Shown here: positions 1 through 10,918 of the stretch, piece after piece
Numbering within the stretch: position 1 is the first letter of the stretch
How the letters are laid out: each line of letters starts with the position of its first letter
Assembly: GCF_014466955.1 (NCBI RefSeq)
Contig: NZ_AP023396.1
Span: 5,704,001 to 5,768,000, forward strand
Reading direction: 5' to 3'
From: Nocardia wallacei
GTDB lineage: Bacteria; Actinomycetota; Actinomycetes; Mycobacteriales; Mycobacteriaceae
DNA: 64,000 nt
Position numbers and translations under genes: made by a program
The notes under the pieces: model-generated
Told to the model about the DNA's origin: nothing
The model's input: the letters and a program-made list of their open reading frames with translations, nothing else
The model's database searches: none

Positions 1-62
1 ACCGCACCGCCGTCCTACTGACTCCCACCCGTATCTACAGCAACAGCTGAAGCCGCCCGATC

Positions 63-79
63 GACGTAATGATTACGTC
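63..79. promoter_or_regulatory. Palindromic operator upstream of fic
   Basis: The sequence GACGTAATGATTACGTC is a perfect odd palindrome with 8-bp arms and a one-base centre. It ends 16 bp before the ATG of the Fic gene, where a repressor would block transcription. Who binds it is unknown; autoregulation by the Fic protein, which carries a C-terminal winged-helix-like region, is one possibility. Bases 1-62 show nothing else. Confidence 0.45.
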
Positions 80-95
80 ATAGTAGTCTGGCATC

Positions 96-1232
96 ATGCT
101 GTTTCCGACGCCCACCCTGACTGCCATCGATGAACACGTCTTGGCCGAGGTGGATCGGATGCGAGCCGACCTGCGTCACGAAGTTCGGTCGAAGCCAGGT
201 AAGTGGGTCGGCGGCCTACGCAAATTCCTGACAGCAGATGCTGTCGCGGCGTCGAACTCCATCGAGGGGTTCAAAGTTTCGACGGTCGACGTCGAAGACC
301 TGATCGCAGGTGAACGGGATGTCGAGGTTTCCGAGGAGGACAAGGCCGAAACGCTCGCCTACGAGCGAATGATGACCTACATACAGACGCTGCACGATGT
401 GGATGACTTCGCCTACAGCAAAGGTTTGCTGAATTCGCTGCACTGGATACTGCAGGGGCACCGGCACACCGAGCGACGACCGGCCGGCCAATGGCGGCGC
501 GGACCGGTCTATGTCACCGACGCCCGCGATCCGAGCATCGCCGCGTACACCGCACCGGACGCGGATCGAGTGCCTTCGTTGATGGCGGAACTCGTGGACT
601 GGCTCGAAACAGACGACGGCACACACCCGCTCGTCCGCGCGGCAATGGCCCATCTGCACCTTGTCTCCATCCACCCCTGGGCGGACGGCAACGGGCGAAT
701 GTCGAGGTCCCTGCAAACGTTGTTGATCGCTCGGGAAAGCGTTCTCGCGCCGGAGTTTTCGTCCATCGAAGCTTGGCTGGGTAGGCCCGGCAATACCTGG
801 GAGTACTACCAGGTTCTCGGTCGGCGCGGCAATATCTATCAACCGGATCAGGATGTATCAGAATGGATCAGGTTCAATCTGACCGCCTATCACCAGCAGG
901 CGCAGACGGTCCACGCCCGGTGGGTTCGGGCCGCCACCGTGTGGTCGATGCTGGAAGAGTACCTAGCAGGTATCCGCATAGACGAACGGGCGGTCAGCGC
1001 GCTGCATGATGTAGCTCTGTCCGGCCGGATCCGGCGAACACGCTACGAACTGGCCGAGGGGCTGAGTTTGCAGCAGGCCCAACGTGATCTGCGTGATCTC
1101 GTCACGCTCGGCGTCCTCGAGCCCGTCGGGCGCACCAGGGCCCGCTTCTACCAGGCGGGACCCGATTACCCGGCGGATGTGCTGGAGGTCGCCAGGACCC
1201 CGACCACGCTGACCGATCCCTATCGTCGTTAG
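96..1232 (+). CDS. Fic/DOC family protein with N-terminal inhibitory motif
   Basis: This 378-residue protein has the Fic catalytic loop HPWADGNGR, with the active-site His at residue 193, so it is predicted to transfer AMP (or another nucleotide moiety) to a protein hydroxyl. An [S/T]xxxE[G/N] motif (SNSIEG, Ser53 to Glu57) sits in an N-terminal helix. In class II Fic proteins such a motif inserts its Glu into the ATP site and keeps the enzyme off. The C-terminal hundred residues look like a small helical DNA-binding module, common in stand-alone Fic proteins. The ATG at 96 is preceded by the 17-bp palindrome but by no clear Shine-Dalgarno, so the transcript may have a very short leader. The target is unknown. 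Confidence 0.88.
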   Translation: MLFPTPTLTAIDEHVLAEVDRMRADLRHEVRSKPGKWVGGLRKFLTADAVAASNSIEGFKVSTVDVEDLIAGERDVEVSEEDKAETLAYERMMTYIQTLHDVDDFAYSKGLLNSLHWILQGHRHTERRPAGQWRRGPVYVTDARDPSIAAYTAPDADRVPSLMAELVDWLETDDGTHPLVRAAMAHLHLVSIHPWADGNGRMSRSLQTLLIARESVLAPEFSSIEAWLGRPGNTWEYYQVLGRRGNIYQPDQDVSEWIRFNLTAYHQQAQTVHARWVRAATVWSMLEEYLAGIRIDERAVSALHDVALSGRIRRTRYELAEGLSLQQAQRDLRDLVTLGVLEPVGRTRARFYQAGPDYPADVLEVARTPTTLTDPYRR

Positions 1233-1241
1233 TGGGGTGGG

Positions 1242-2902
<1,661 letters not shown>

Positions 2903-2962
2903 TCCGGCGCCTGCCTGCGCATAGAATGGCTGGTCGTCGGCTAGGTGGTGGGAGGCGTTGGT

Positions 2963-3616
2963 GTGACGCGGTTGTCCGGCGTCTACGACGCGTCCAAGCC
3001 GGGATTGCCGCGGGGGCGCAGCAGCCTCCCGGCCGAACAGGCGCGTGAGGAGCAGCGCTCCCGGCTGCTGCGCGGGGTGATCTCGGCGGTGGCGGAGAAG
3101 GGGTACGCCGCCACCACGGTCGCGGATATCGTTGCGCGCGCGAGGGTTTCGCGACGGGAGTTCTACCAGCACTTCACCGACAAGCAGCAGTGCTTCCTCG
3201 ACGCCGCGCTGGCCGGCGCGGAGGTGGTGTTCGCCGCGCTGGAACCGCCCGCGGAACAGATCGACCCGCTGGACATGCTGCGGCGTAGCATCCGCGGATA
3301 TCTCGGATTGTGTTCCGCCGAGCCGGAATTCACGCGCTGTCTGATCATCGAGCTGCCGGGCATGGGGGAACTGGGGCTGGCGCTGCGCAATGTCGGCTAT
3401 CAGCGGATCGCGGATATCCTGCGGGAGTGGCACGTTCGGGCGCGGGAGGTTCGCCCCGAGTGGCCCCCGGTGCCGGGCGCGATGTTCACCGCGGCGGTGG
3501 GGGCGATAGAGGAACTGGTACTGGGGCCGATCAGCGCCGGGTGCCCGGACGAGCTGCCCGAACAGGAGCAGTCGGCGGTGGAGGTGCTGCTGCGGCTGTT
3601 CGCCGTGCCGGAGTGA
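2963..3616 (+). CDS. TetR/AcrR family transcriptional regulator
   Basis: About 217 residues. The N-terminal helix-turn-helix is complete: GVISAVAEKGYAATTVADIV, then a recognition helix ending VSRREFYQHFTDKQQCF, where YxHF is diagnostic for TetR proteins. The rest is a ligand-binding domain with no recognisable inducer signature. I prefer GTG 2963 because GGGAGG lies 8 bp upstream; another GTG six codons earlier is possible. It sits between a hydroxyacyl-CoA dehydrogenase and the 3' end of the mce operon, so acyl-CoA-like ligands and control of either neighbour are reasonable guesses. Confidence 0.85.
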   Translation: MTRLSGVYDASKPGLPRGRSSLPAEQAREEQRSRLLRGVISAVAEKGYAATTVADIVARARVSRREFYQHFTDKQQCFLDAALAGAEVVFAALEPPAEQIDPLDMLRRSIRGYLGLCSAEPEFTRCLIIELPGMGELGLALRNVGYQRIADILREWHVRAREVRPEWPPVPGAMFTAAVGAIEELVLGPISAGCPDELPEQEQSAVEVLLRLFAVPE

Positions 3617-3618
3617 GG

Positions 3619-4671
3619 TCAGCGGGTGGGCAGCGCGCCGTCCAGGCCGCCGACGTCGGTGATCTGCCAGCCGCCGTTGCTGTCGACGGTCACGTTGTAG
3701 GTGACCGTCATCTGACCGCCCTTGGGGTTCTGGGCATTGGTCGAGGTGACGTCGACGAAGACATTGACCTTGTACACACCACCGGACACCGAGGCGACCT
3801 TCGCCGCGATCGGCACGGCCGTGGAGGTCCACTTCAACGGCAGCAGAATCTCCTCCAGCTTCGGCGCCGTGGCGTCGAACTTGTTCGCCAGCTGCGGACT
3901 CGTATTCGCCTTGAGCTTGCTCACCCAAGCCGCCACATTCTGATGGTCGATGGTCGACGCCCCGACCGCGTAATCCGTCGCCACCTGCTCGGCGTGCCGC
4001 TCCCCCACCTCCCCCGCCCGCACCCCGTCCAACTCGTCCCGCGCCGCCCACCACCCGAAACCGGCCACGGCCAGCGCGGCCACCAACACCGCAACCCCAA
4101 CCGCCACACCGATGGCCGAGACCGACACCGACACGGTCCGGCCCGTGCCGCCCCGCCGCTCCCGCCCGGTCCCAGCCGATTCAGCGTCGACTACCGCATG
4201 TGCCGCCGCTCCGGCCCGTCCCGCGGCCGCCCGGCGTCCACCGCGACTGCCCCCACCACGGCCCTTCCCACCCGCACGCCCGGCCCCCGCCTCGCCCGCG
4301 CCACTGTCCGCCTCGCCACCCGGCGAGCCGACTTCCTTCCCCACCGCTTCCGCGTCACCCGCCTCGGCCGCACCACCGTGCTTTCCGCCAGGATCCCCGC
4401 CCACCCCCGAGTCCGCGCCGCGAGTCGCCCCCGAGGCCGACCGGCCCGCGTCCTTGTCCGAAATACCCTGTTGCCCAAGGGCTTTGTCATCGCCCGCGCC
4501 TACCGAACCCGCAGCTCCGGAACCGGCGGCGGCCTCGACCGGCTCCCCGCCCGATTCGGCGACGACCGCGCCGAGCGGCTCGGCCGGTGTGGCGTTGCCG
4601 GTCTCGCCCGGGAGCGGTTCGCCTGCCACGGCGTCGGAGATTGCGTTGTCCGAGTTGGGTTCTGCGGGCAT
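3619..4671 (-). CDS. Mce-associated membrane protein
   Basis: 350 residues, last gene of the mce operon. The first 170 or so residues are Ala/Gly/Glu/Arg-rich low-complexity and probably disordered in the cytoplasm. One membrane segment follows near residues 185-210 (IGVAVGVAVLVAALAVAGFG), then an extracytoplasmic domain of the Mce-associated (Mas/VirB8-like) fold ending in NVTVDSNGGWQITDVGGLD. Family members stabilise the Mce transporter at the cell envelope. Only one such gene is present, where many mce loci have two. The stop is 2 bp from the convergent TetR gene. Confidence 0.85.
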   Translation of the reverse strand: MPAEPNSDNAISDAVAGEPLPGETGNATPAEPLGAVVAESGGEPVEAAAGSGAAGSVGAGDDKALGQQGISDKDAGRSASGATRGADSGVGGDPGGKHGGAAEAGDAEAVGKEVGSPGGEADSGAGEAGAGRAGGKGRGGGSRGGRRAAAGRAGAAAHAVVDAESAGTGRERRGGTGRTVSVSVSAIGVAVGVAVLVAALAVAGFGWWAARDELDGVRAGEVGERHAEQVATDYAVGASTIDHQNVAAWVSKLKANTSPQLANKFDATAPKLEEILLPLKWTSTAVPIAAKVASVSGGVYKVNVFVDVTSTNAQNPKGGQMTVTYNVTVDSNGGWQITDVGGLDGALPTR

Positions 4672-4698
4672 GGGTGATTCCTTTGCGCGGGTCCGGAG

Positions 4699-5661
4699 TC
4701 AGTTGAGGGCGATGCGGAGGTGGATGGCGCCGTCGTCGGGGTCGGTGGAGGCCAGGGCCGCGGAGATGAGGGCGCCCAGGTCGATGCGCGGGACCACCCC
4801 CACGACGGTGTCCACCAGCGGCCGCAGGATGGGGGCCAGCGGGGCCAGCTGCGGGCCGATCTCGTCGACCCAGGTGCCGAGCCGGTGGACGAAGGGCACC
4901 AGACCCATGTCCTCCTGATACATGCGGGGCGCGTCGCCGGTGCGGAACAGCCGGCCGATCGACTCGGCGATATCGTCCACGCGCTGGCCGAATTCGATGA
5001 GCGGCGGGCGGGCGACCGTCATCGCGGGCCCGGCGTCGGCCATCTGCGGGGCGATGCTCTGCAGGTCGCGCAGCAGTTCCCCGACCTCGGGCGACCGGTC
5101 GGCGATGGCGGCGGCGAGCAACCCGGTGGACCGCGACAGTTCGGGTATCACCGCCTCGGTCCCGGTCAATGCCGTGGTGAAGGTGTCGACGAGCGCGTTG
5201 GCGGCGGCCGGATCGATCCGCCCCAGCACCCGGGTGACCAGCCGGGCCAGCTCCGGGATCGACAGCGGCGGACGCACGAGTGCCGTATCGACCGCCTCGC
5301 CGTCACGCAGGTTCCGCCCGCCCGGCGTCCGCGGCGCGAACTCCACGTAGGGCTCGCCGAGCCAGGACAGGTTCTCGATGGTGACGAGGCTGTCGGCCGG
5401 AACCTGGTACGCCGCACGGATATCCATCGTCACCCGTACCCCGGCGGCGGTGGAGTCGACCGCGGCGATCTCCCCCACCTCGATACCGGACAGCAGCACC
5501 GGCGACCCGGTCGCGAGACCACCGGAGTCGGGCACCCGCATGGTGACGGTGGTGTACTGCGCGAACGGATCCGCGCCCACGACACCGAACGCGAGGTAGG
5601 CCGAACCCACCACCGACACCACGGCGATCGCGCCGAGCGACAACACCGAACGCGCCTTCAT
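4699..5661 (-). CDS. mceF: MceF, Mce family protein
   Basis: 320 residues with an N-terminal membrane anchor (VLSLGAIAVVSVVGSAYLAF) and an MCE domain at about residues 38-115, recognised from VPDSGGLATGSPVLLSGIEVGEI. It is followed by the long helical region of MceF subunits, which form part of the tunnel between inner membrane and outer mycomembrane. The ATG overlaps the mceE stop by 4 bp, implying translational coupling. Twenty-seven bases separate it from the downstream Mce-associated gene. Confidence 0.9.
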   Translation of the reverse strand: MKARSVLSLGAIAVVSVVGSAYLAFGVVGADPFAQYTTVTMRVPDSGGLATGSPVLLSGIEVGEIAAVDSTAAGVRVTMDIRAAYQVPADSLVTIENLSWLGEPYVEFAPRTPGGRNLRDGEAVDTALVRPPLSIPELARLVTRVLGRIDPAAANALVDTFTTALTGTEAVIPELSRSTGLLAAAIADRSPEVGELLRDLQSIAPQMADAGPAMTVARPPLIEFGQRVDDIAESIGRLFRTGDAPRMYQEDMGLVPFVHRLGTWVDEIGPQLAPLAPILRPLVDTVVGVVPRIDLGALISAALASTDPDDGAIHLRIALN

Positions 5662-6719
5662 CGCACCACTCCGATCATCCGCAGCGTCCGCAGGATGTGT
5701 TCGACCTGCTCGTCGGCGGGCACCGGCGGCCCCTGCTCGGGTGTCACCGTCACCCCGCGCAACCGCACCTTCGGCCCGTGCTCGACGAACGGGATGATCT
5801 TGTCGCGGATCACCGCGACCAGGGCGTTGAGATTCGACGGCGCTTGCAGATCCAGTGGCCGGCTGGTGAACAGCAGCGGGAAGATCGCCCCGAGCGCACC
5901 GTCGGCGGACTGTGCCACGGGCGCGAGCCAGGTGAGCGCGTGCGCCACCGGAGCCATGCCGCCGAGCACGCCGATGACATTGACGATGGTGGCGACGGAG
6001 GCCGACAACTGTTCCACGGCGGGTTCGGTGAGCAGCTCGGCGAGGGTGTCGCGCCGGCGATTCATCACCTCGGAGTCCTTGGTGAAACCGTTCAGCAGAT
6101 GGTCGACCTGATCCAGATTGGCCGACAGATCCGCGGCGTCGGCGCCGAGCACCTGGAAGATGCGCGCGGTCTGCGCCGGATCCTCCGGCAGCACGCCGTT
6201 GAGGTCGGTGATCAGGTCCTGCAGGTGGTCGATCGCGCCGCCCTGCACGAAGGTCGCGACCCCCGCCAGGGTGTCCTCGACGCGGACCGCGGGCCGGGTC
6301 TGGCCGACGGGAATGGTGTCGCCGTCGTGCAGGAGCCGCCCGAACCCGTCCGGCGGCGTGGTCAGCGCGATGTGGATGTCGCCGAGCAGCGTGTTCTGCC
6401 GCAGCACCGCGGTCGTCGTGGTGGGCAGCTGAACGTCGTCGTCGATCTCGGCGTCGACGATCACGTGCCCGCCGGGCCCGCGATCCGGCTGTGCCAGTGC
6501 GATATTCGTGGCGACGCCGACCTGTGCGCCGTTGGCGATCACCTTCGCCCGCGCGGGCAGATTCAGCACATCGGTGAACTCGATGCGCACGTGATAGCTG
6601 GGCCCGGCCACCCCGGCACCGGGCAGCGGCAGCTCCGCCGGATCGAAGGCGCAAGCCCCGCAAGCCGATACGGCCACGATCAGCGCGGCCGAGGCCGCGC
6701 GGCGCAGTCCCGCCCTCAT
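5658..6719 (-). CDS. mceE: MceE, Mce family lipoprotein
   Basis: 353 residues. It is the lipoprotein subunit: a short signal peptide ends in the lipobox VSAC with Cys20 (a second Cys at 23 follows), as in LprK-type MceE proteins. The MCE domain begins near residue 40 (YHVRIEFTDVLNLPARAKVI) and is followed by helical repeats. Four-base overlaps with mceD and mceF place it in the middle of a coupled operon. The lipid anchor predicts attachment to the outer face of the plasma membrane. Confidence 0.92.
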   Translation of the reverse strand: MRAGLRRAASAALIVAVSACGACAFDPAELPLPGAGVAGPSYHVRIEFTDVLNLPARAKVIANGAQVGVATNIALAQPDRGPGGHVIVDAEIDDDVQLPTTTTAVLRQNTLLGDIHIALTTPPDGFGRLLHDGDTIPVGQTRPAVRVEDTLAGVATFVQGGAIDHLQDLITDLNGVLPEDPAQTARIFQVLGADAADLSANLDQVDHLLNGFTKDSEVMNRRRDTLAELLTEPAVEQLSASVATIVNVIGVLGGMAPVAHALTWLAPVAQSADGALGAIFPLLFTSRPLDLQAPSNLNALVAVIRDKIIPFVEHGPKVRLRGVTVTPEQGPPVPADEQVEHILRTLRMIGVVR

Positions 6720-7831
6720 CGCGCACCCGCCGAGGCCAGGACCATCCGCACCAGGTCGACGTTCGCCATGTCGTCGGCCGCCGAACATCGGCCCGGCGCG
6801 ACCAGATCGACCGCGGCACAGATCTTCTCGGCGTCCGGCGTGGGAATCGCGACTCGCGGCGGCGCGAAGGTGAGTCCCGGCGCGCCGGTACGGGGGTCGA
6901 GGATCGCGGTGAACGCGCCGGTGATCACGGGAACCATGTCGAGGATCTGGCGCAGGGTGGCGATGTGCGCGCCGAGGAACCGGATCAGCGGCACCGACGC
7001 GTCCAGCAACAGGAAGATCGGATCCCCGAACATCGTGGTGATGTCGTTCAGCATGGGCAGCACTCGGCGGAAGTGGTCGATGATGACGGTGGTCTCGCTG
7101 AACAACTCGTTGTTCACCTGCCGCAGGATCTGCTCCAGCCCCAGCACCATCGCGTCGATCGTGCCCCAGTGTGTGGACACGCTGTCGGCCAGCGCCGAGA
7201 GGCTGTCGACGATGCCCGACAGTCGGCCGATGGCCGCGTCGGGATGGTCCAGCGCGGTACCGAGCTTGCCGATGACGGCGTTGAGCTGCGGCCCGGTGCC
7301 CGCCGTCGCCGCGTTCAATTGGGTTACCAGACGGCCGATCTCGTCGTTCTGCTCGGGTTCGGGCCCGAGCAGCTGTTCGGACAGCTCGGCCACGGCGTGC
7401 AGCGTCTCGGTCAGGCTCTTCGGCGTCAGCGTTCGGGTGAGACACTGCCCGGGATCCCACCGATCGGGCACGGCGCCGCTGTTGAGCACGGCCAGATCGC
7501 GGTCGGTGGTGACATTGCGCGACAGTGTCGTCGCGGCGGCATCGGCCAGGACCGGGTGCGCGGCGTCCACGGCGAACTCGACCCGCACCTTGTCCCCGGC
7601 GGGCCGGACATCGGTGACCGTGCCGACGGGAATGCCCCGCATCGTGACGTGATTGCCCGCGTACAGTCCGATGCTGTCGGGCATCAGCGCACAGTAGGAC
7701 ACCGTCTTGCGCAACGGATTCGCGACGACGAGATAGCCGACCACGGCGACCACGACCAGTACCAGCGCACCGGCCACCGACATCGTCACCCGCGAACCGA
7801 GCACGGTGTGCAGAGCGTGTCGTCGGATCAT
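6716..7831 (-). CDS. mceD: MceD, Mce family protein
   Basis: 371 residues with a membrane anchor at about residues 18-38 and an MCE domain marked by DSIGLYAGNHVTMRGIPVGTV. The C-terminal half is helical and closes with a short Cys-containing tail (EKICAAVDLVAPGRCS). Its ATG shares one base with the mceC stop (TGATG), and its stop overlaps the mceE start by 4 bp. By position and pattern it is the fourth of the six Mce subunits. Confidence 0.9.
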   Translation of the reverse strand: MIRRHALHTVLGSRVTMSVAGALVLVVVAVVGYLVVANPLRKTVSYCALMPDSIGLYAGNHVTMRGIPVGTVTDVRPAGDKVRVEFAVDAAHPVLADAAATTLSRNVTTDRDLAVLNSGAVPDRWDPGQCLTRTLTPKSLTETLHAVAELSEQLLGPEPEQNDEIGRLVTQLNAATAGTGPQLNAVIGKLGTALDHPDAAIGRLSGIVDSLSALADSVSTHWGTIDAMVLGLEQILRQVNNELFSETTVIIDHFRRVLPMLNDITTMFGDPIFLLLDASVPLIRFLGAHIATLRQILDMVPVITGAFTAILDPRTGAPGLTFAPPRVAIPTPDAEKICAAVDLVAPGRCSAADDMANVDLVRMVLASAGAR

Positions 7832-8886
7832 CAGCAGGCCTTTCCGGGTACCGGGACGCAGATCTGCCCGAGCAGCGTCCCGCCATCGACCGGCTGCTCG
7901 GCCACCACGGTCGCGGCGGGATCGCCGACCTGTACCCGGCCGTCGGGCAGCACCAGCCCGGTCAGGTGCTCGCCGATGCCGTGCACGGAATCGACCAGGC
8001 CGCTGAGCTTTTCACCGATGCTCTCCAGCTCGTCGATGGCATCGGCCAGCTGGCGGGCCATCGGCTTCAGCGTCGTCTCCCAGGACGGTTGCAGCGCCGC
8101 GACGCGGCCGAACACCGAACGCAACAGCTGCACGGCCTCGCGCACCTCGGCCCGCTTGTCCCCGAGCAGCGTCTCGAGCAGGGTGATCTTCTCGATCATG
8201 CGGCGCAGCTGGCCCTTTCCGAGATTCACCACGCCGAGGTACTCCTGGGCGACCGCGATACCCTTCGACACGTCGGCGCGCTGGCGATTCAGGACGTCGA
8301 CGAGATGCTCTGCGCCGGTGAGCATTTCCCGGATACTGCTGGGCGCCTGGGTGAGCGAGTCGGCGAGCGCCGTGAGGTTCTCGCGCAGCGTGCCGCCGTC
8401 GATGCCCCGGACGGGGTCCACCGCGTCCTGGAAGGTCTCCATGAGGCTGTACGGCAGCCGCACGTGGTCGGCCGGAATCGCCCGGCTGCCGAGCGGTGTC
8501 GTCCCCGCCGGGAACAGGGCCACGTAGTGGCCTCCGACCAGGGTGAGCATCCGCACGTCCAGCGTGGTCTCGCTGCCCACGAAGACGTCGTTGTCCACGG
8601 TGAACCGCATGATCACCTTGTCCGGTCGCAGTTCGAGTTCGTCGACCTCGCCCACCGAGATACCGGCCAGCCGCACGTCGTCACCTGCCTTCACGGTCTC
8701 GGCCTCGGTGAGTTCGGCGGTGTAGGTGGTGCGGCCGAACGGGATCGCGTACACCGCGGCGGTCACCAGCAGCGCGAGGACCACCAGTACCGCGCCGAGC
8801 GCGCCGAGCCCGAATTCCCTGCGCCGCGTGCTGATCTCGTCTCGGCCGTAGAGCACCCGGCGCACCGTGCGGGTCACGCGTTGCAT
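7831..8886 (-). CDS. mceC: MceC, Mce family protein
   Basis: 351 residues. The N-terminus MQRVTRTVRRVLYGRDE is basic, followed by a membrane segment (LGALGAVLVVLALLVTAAVY) and an MCE domain with EAETVKAGDDVRLAGISVGEV. The start chosen, ATG at 8886, lies 13 bp inside the mceB reading frame, a tight overlap consistent with the rest of the operon; this reading frame is open further upstream but that part lies inside mceB. Third Mce subunit. Confidence 0.9.
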   Translation of the reverse strand: MQRVTRTVRRVLYGRDEISTRRREFGLGALGAVLVVLALLVTAAVYAIPFGRTTYTAELTEAETVKAGDDVRLAGISVGEVDELELRPDKVIMRFTVDNDVFVGSETTLDVRMLTLVGGHYVALFPAGTTPLGSRAIPADHVRLPYSLMETFQDAVDPVRGIDGGTLRENLTALADSLTQAPSSIREMLTGAEHLVDVLNRQRADVSKGIAVAQEYLGVVNLGKGQLRRMIEKITLLETLLGDKRAEVREAVQLLRSVFGRVAALQPSWETTLKPMARQLADAIDELESIGEKLSGLVDSVHGIGEHLTGLVLPDGRVQVGDPAATVVAEQPVDGGTLLGQICVPVPGKAC

Positions 8887-9881
8887 ATCGACACCCGCTG
8901 TCCGTCGAGCAGGATCTGCAACGGCCGCGGCACGGCCGCATTCCCCTTGCTGCACACCGGCGACGAGCCCGGAATGCGCTGCGGTATCGACGCGTCCAGC
9001 GCGGCCAGCGCCGCGGGCAACCGGCTCAGCACGTCGACGACCAGCTGCGGGTCCGGAATCAGCAGGCGCAGAATGGCTTCGATGTCCGGGTTGTCGTTCT
9101 CGGTGAACCCCAGGGTGGCCAGCAGGCTGTCGGCCGGTCGCAGCACCGGCGGCGCGGTGAGCGAGAAGTCGATCAGGCCCACCACATTGCGCTGCAGGGA
9201 GTCGAAGATGTCGGCGGCGTTGCCGAGCAGCGTGATCAACGGCGCCGAGGCGCCGCCGATCTTGTCGTTGATCTGGGACATATTGCGTATCAAGGTGGTG
9301 ATGACCCGCTGGCGGTCGGTGACGTAACCGGCCAGTTCCCCGATGGCGTCCAGGGCCGGGCCGACGCCGCTGCCGTTGCCCTCGATCACCGCGAGCATGC
9401 TCGTGGTGAACTTGTTGAGCTTCTCCGGCGACAGCGTGGCCAGCACCGGTTTCAGCCCGTTGAACAGGCTGGTCACATCGAACGAGGGCACGGTGTGCGC
9501 GACGCCGACGGTGGCGCCCGCACGCAGCGGCGCACCGGGCTCGGGCGCGTGCTGCACGTCGATGTAGCGCTGCCCCACCAGGTTCTGATACCGGACGGCG
9601 AGTTTGCTGTTGTCGAACAACGGCGCCGAGGTCGCGAGATCGAATCGCACCTTCGCCTTGTCGCCCTGCAGCGCAATATTTTTCACCTGGCCCACCGCGA
9701 TCCCGCGCAGCCGCACCTCGTCTCCGGCGCGCAGGCCGTTGACATCGGTGAACAGCGCTGTGTACGTGCGGGTCTCGCCGTCCACCGGCTGTCTGATGAC
9801 CGAGACGATCGCCACCAGCAGCAGCCCGATCACCGCGGCGAACAGGGCGAACCGCCAGGCGGCGCCGCGCGTTGTCTTCAT
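8874..9881 (-). CDS. mceB: MceB, Mce family protein
   Basis: 335 residues with an N-terminal anchor (FALFAAVIGLLLVAIVSVI) and an MCE domain recognisable from DVNGLRAGDEVRLRGIAVGQV near residues 46-66. The C-terminus has the Cys pair PVCSKGN...VSICNA often seen in MceB proteins. The ATG overlaps the mceA stop by 4 bp. Confidence 0.92.
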   Translation of the reverse strand: MKTTRGAAWRFALFAAVIGLLLVAIVSVIRQPVDGETRTYTALFTDVNGLRAGDEVRLRGIAVGQVKNIALQGDKAKVRFDLATSAPLFDNSKLAVRYQNLVGQRYIDVQHAPEPGAPLRAGATVGVAHTVPSFDVTSLFNGLKPVLATLSPEKLNKFTTSMLAVIEGNGSGVGPALDAIGELAGYVTDRQRVITTLIRNMSQINDKIGGASAPLITLLGNAADIFDSLQRNVVGLIDFSLTAPPVLRPADSLLATLGFTENDNPDIEAILRLLIPDPQLVVDVLSRLPAALAALDASIPQRIPGSSPVCSKGNAAVPRPLQILLDGQRVSICNA

Positions 9882-10912
9882 CGTCCACCTCCGTCGGGAA
9901 GCGCGGCCGCCCCGACCGCGATCACGGGGATGTTGCGCAGGTCCACATCGGCCTGCAGCACCGGGCCGTCGGGAGTGTCGGGCAGCGCGGCGCCCATGCG
10001 CTCGATCAGCTCGCGCACCTCCGCGCCGGAGCGCCGCGGCTCCGGCACCATTCGCGCGACCACCTGCAGCACCGGTATCGCCAGCTCGGTGTAACCCGCG
10101 AAGCCGGTCTCGGCGTAGCGCAGCGCCCGCGCCACCTCGGGCAGCAATTGGTCGATCACCATCGAGATGCCACCGTCGATCCGTACGCGATCGTTGCGCA
10201 GCGTCTCGATCCGGTACACGCGGTCGAGCAGGTCGACGAGGGAGTCCATGAAGTCTCCGCCACCCTCGAGCGTGGTGCCGAACCGCCCGAGGATCAGCGA
10301 CAGCGGCACATCCTGCACCTCGGTGACGGTGCGGGCCAGCGTGACGACCGATTCCAGGAAGGGGGTGAAGGCCCGGGTGTCGGCGGCCAGGGTGGCCAGC
10401 AGCGTCACCATGCGCGGGGTGAGCACGGCATCACCGACCTGCGACAGGCTGCGCAGCAGGTTGCCCATGGTGGCGTCGTACACCGCGTCGGACGCCGACA
10501 GGTTCAACACCGTGTCCGGCCGCAGCGGCGGACCACCCGGTCCCCGGCGCAGCTCGATCTCGCTGATGCCGAACAGGTTTCCGGTCGCGTAGTCCACGCG
10601 CAGGCTGGTGTCCAGGCCGGGCAGGCGCGCGGAATCCAGTCGGAGCGTGATGTTCTGGGTGCCGCGCTCGCCGGGCACGATGCCGGTGACGCGGCCGACC
10701 CGCACACCGTCGAGCCGGACCTCGGTGCCCGCGGTGACGCCGTCCCCGATGCGGCTGGTGCGCAACACGATCCGGAGTCCGGGCTCCGCACGCACCGCGC
10801 GATAGGTCACCGTCACGAGCGCGACCAGCACCACCACCGCGAGGGCCAGCGCACCGACGGCCAGCGCGCGGTGACGATCGACGGTCACTCCGGGAATCCC
10901 ATAGTTCGGCAT
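9878..10912 (-). CDS. mceA: MceA, Mce family protein
   Basis: 344 residues. A transmembrane helix lies near residues 17-37 (ALALAVVVLVALVTVTY), then the MCE domain with TSRIGDGVTAGTEVRLDGVRVG. First of six substrate-tunnel subunits. It begins 6 bp after the yrbEB stop, so permease and tunnel genes are co-transcribed. This mceA is shorter than typical 400+ residue mycobacterial MceA proteins and has no extended C-terminal tail. Confidence 0.9.
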   Translation of the reverse strand: MPNYGIPGVTVDRHRALAVGALALAVVVLVALVTVTYRAVRAEPGLRIVLRTSRIGDGVTAGTEVRLDGVRVGRVTGIVPGERGTQNITLRLDSARLPGLDTSLRVDYATGNLFGISEIELRRGPGGPPLRPDTVLNLSASDAVYDATMGNLLRSLSQVGDAVLTPRMVTLLATLAADTRAFTPFLESVVTLARTVTEVQDVPLSLILGRFGTTLEGGGDFMDSLVDLLDRVYRIETLRNDRVRIDGGISMVIDQLLPEVARALRYAETGFAGYTELAIPVLQVVARMVPEPRRSGAEVRELIERMGAALPDTPDGPVLQADVDLRNIPVIAVGAAALPDGGGR

Positions 10913-10918
10913 CGGCGC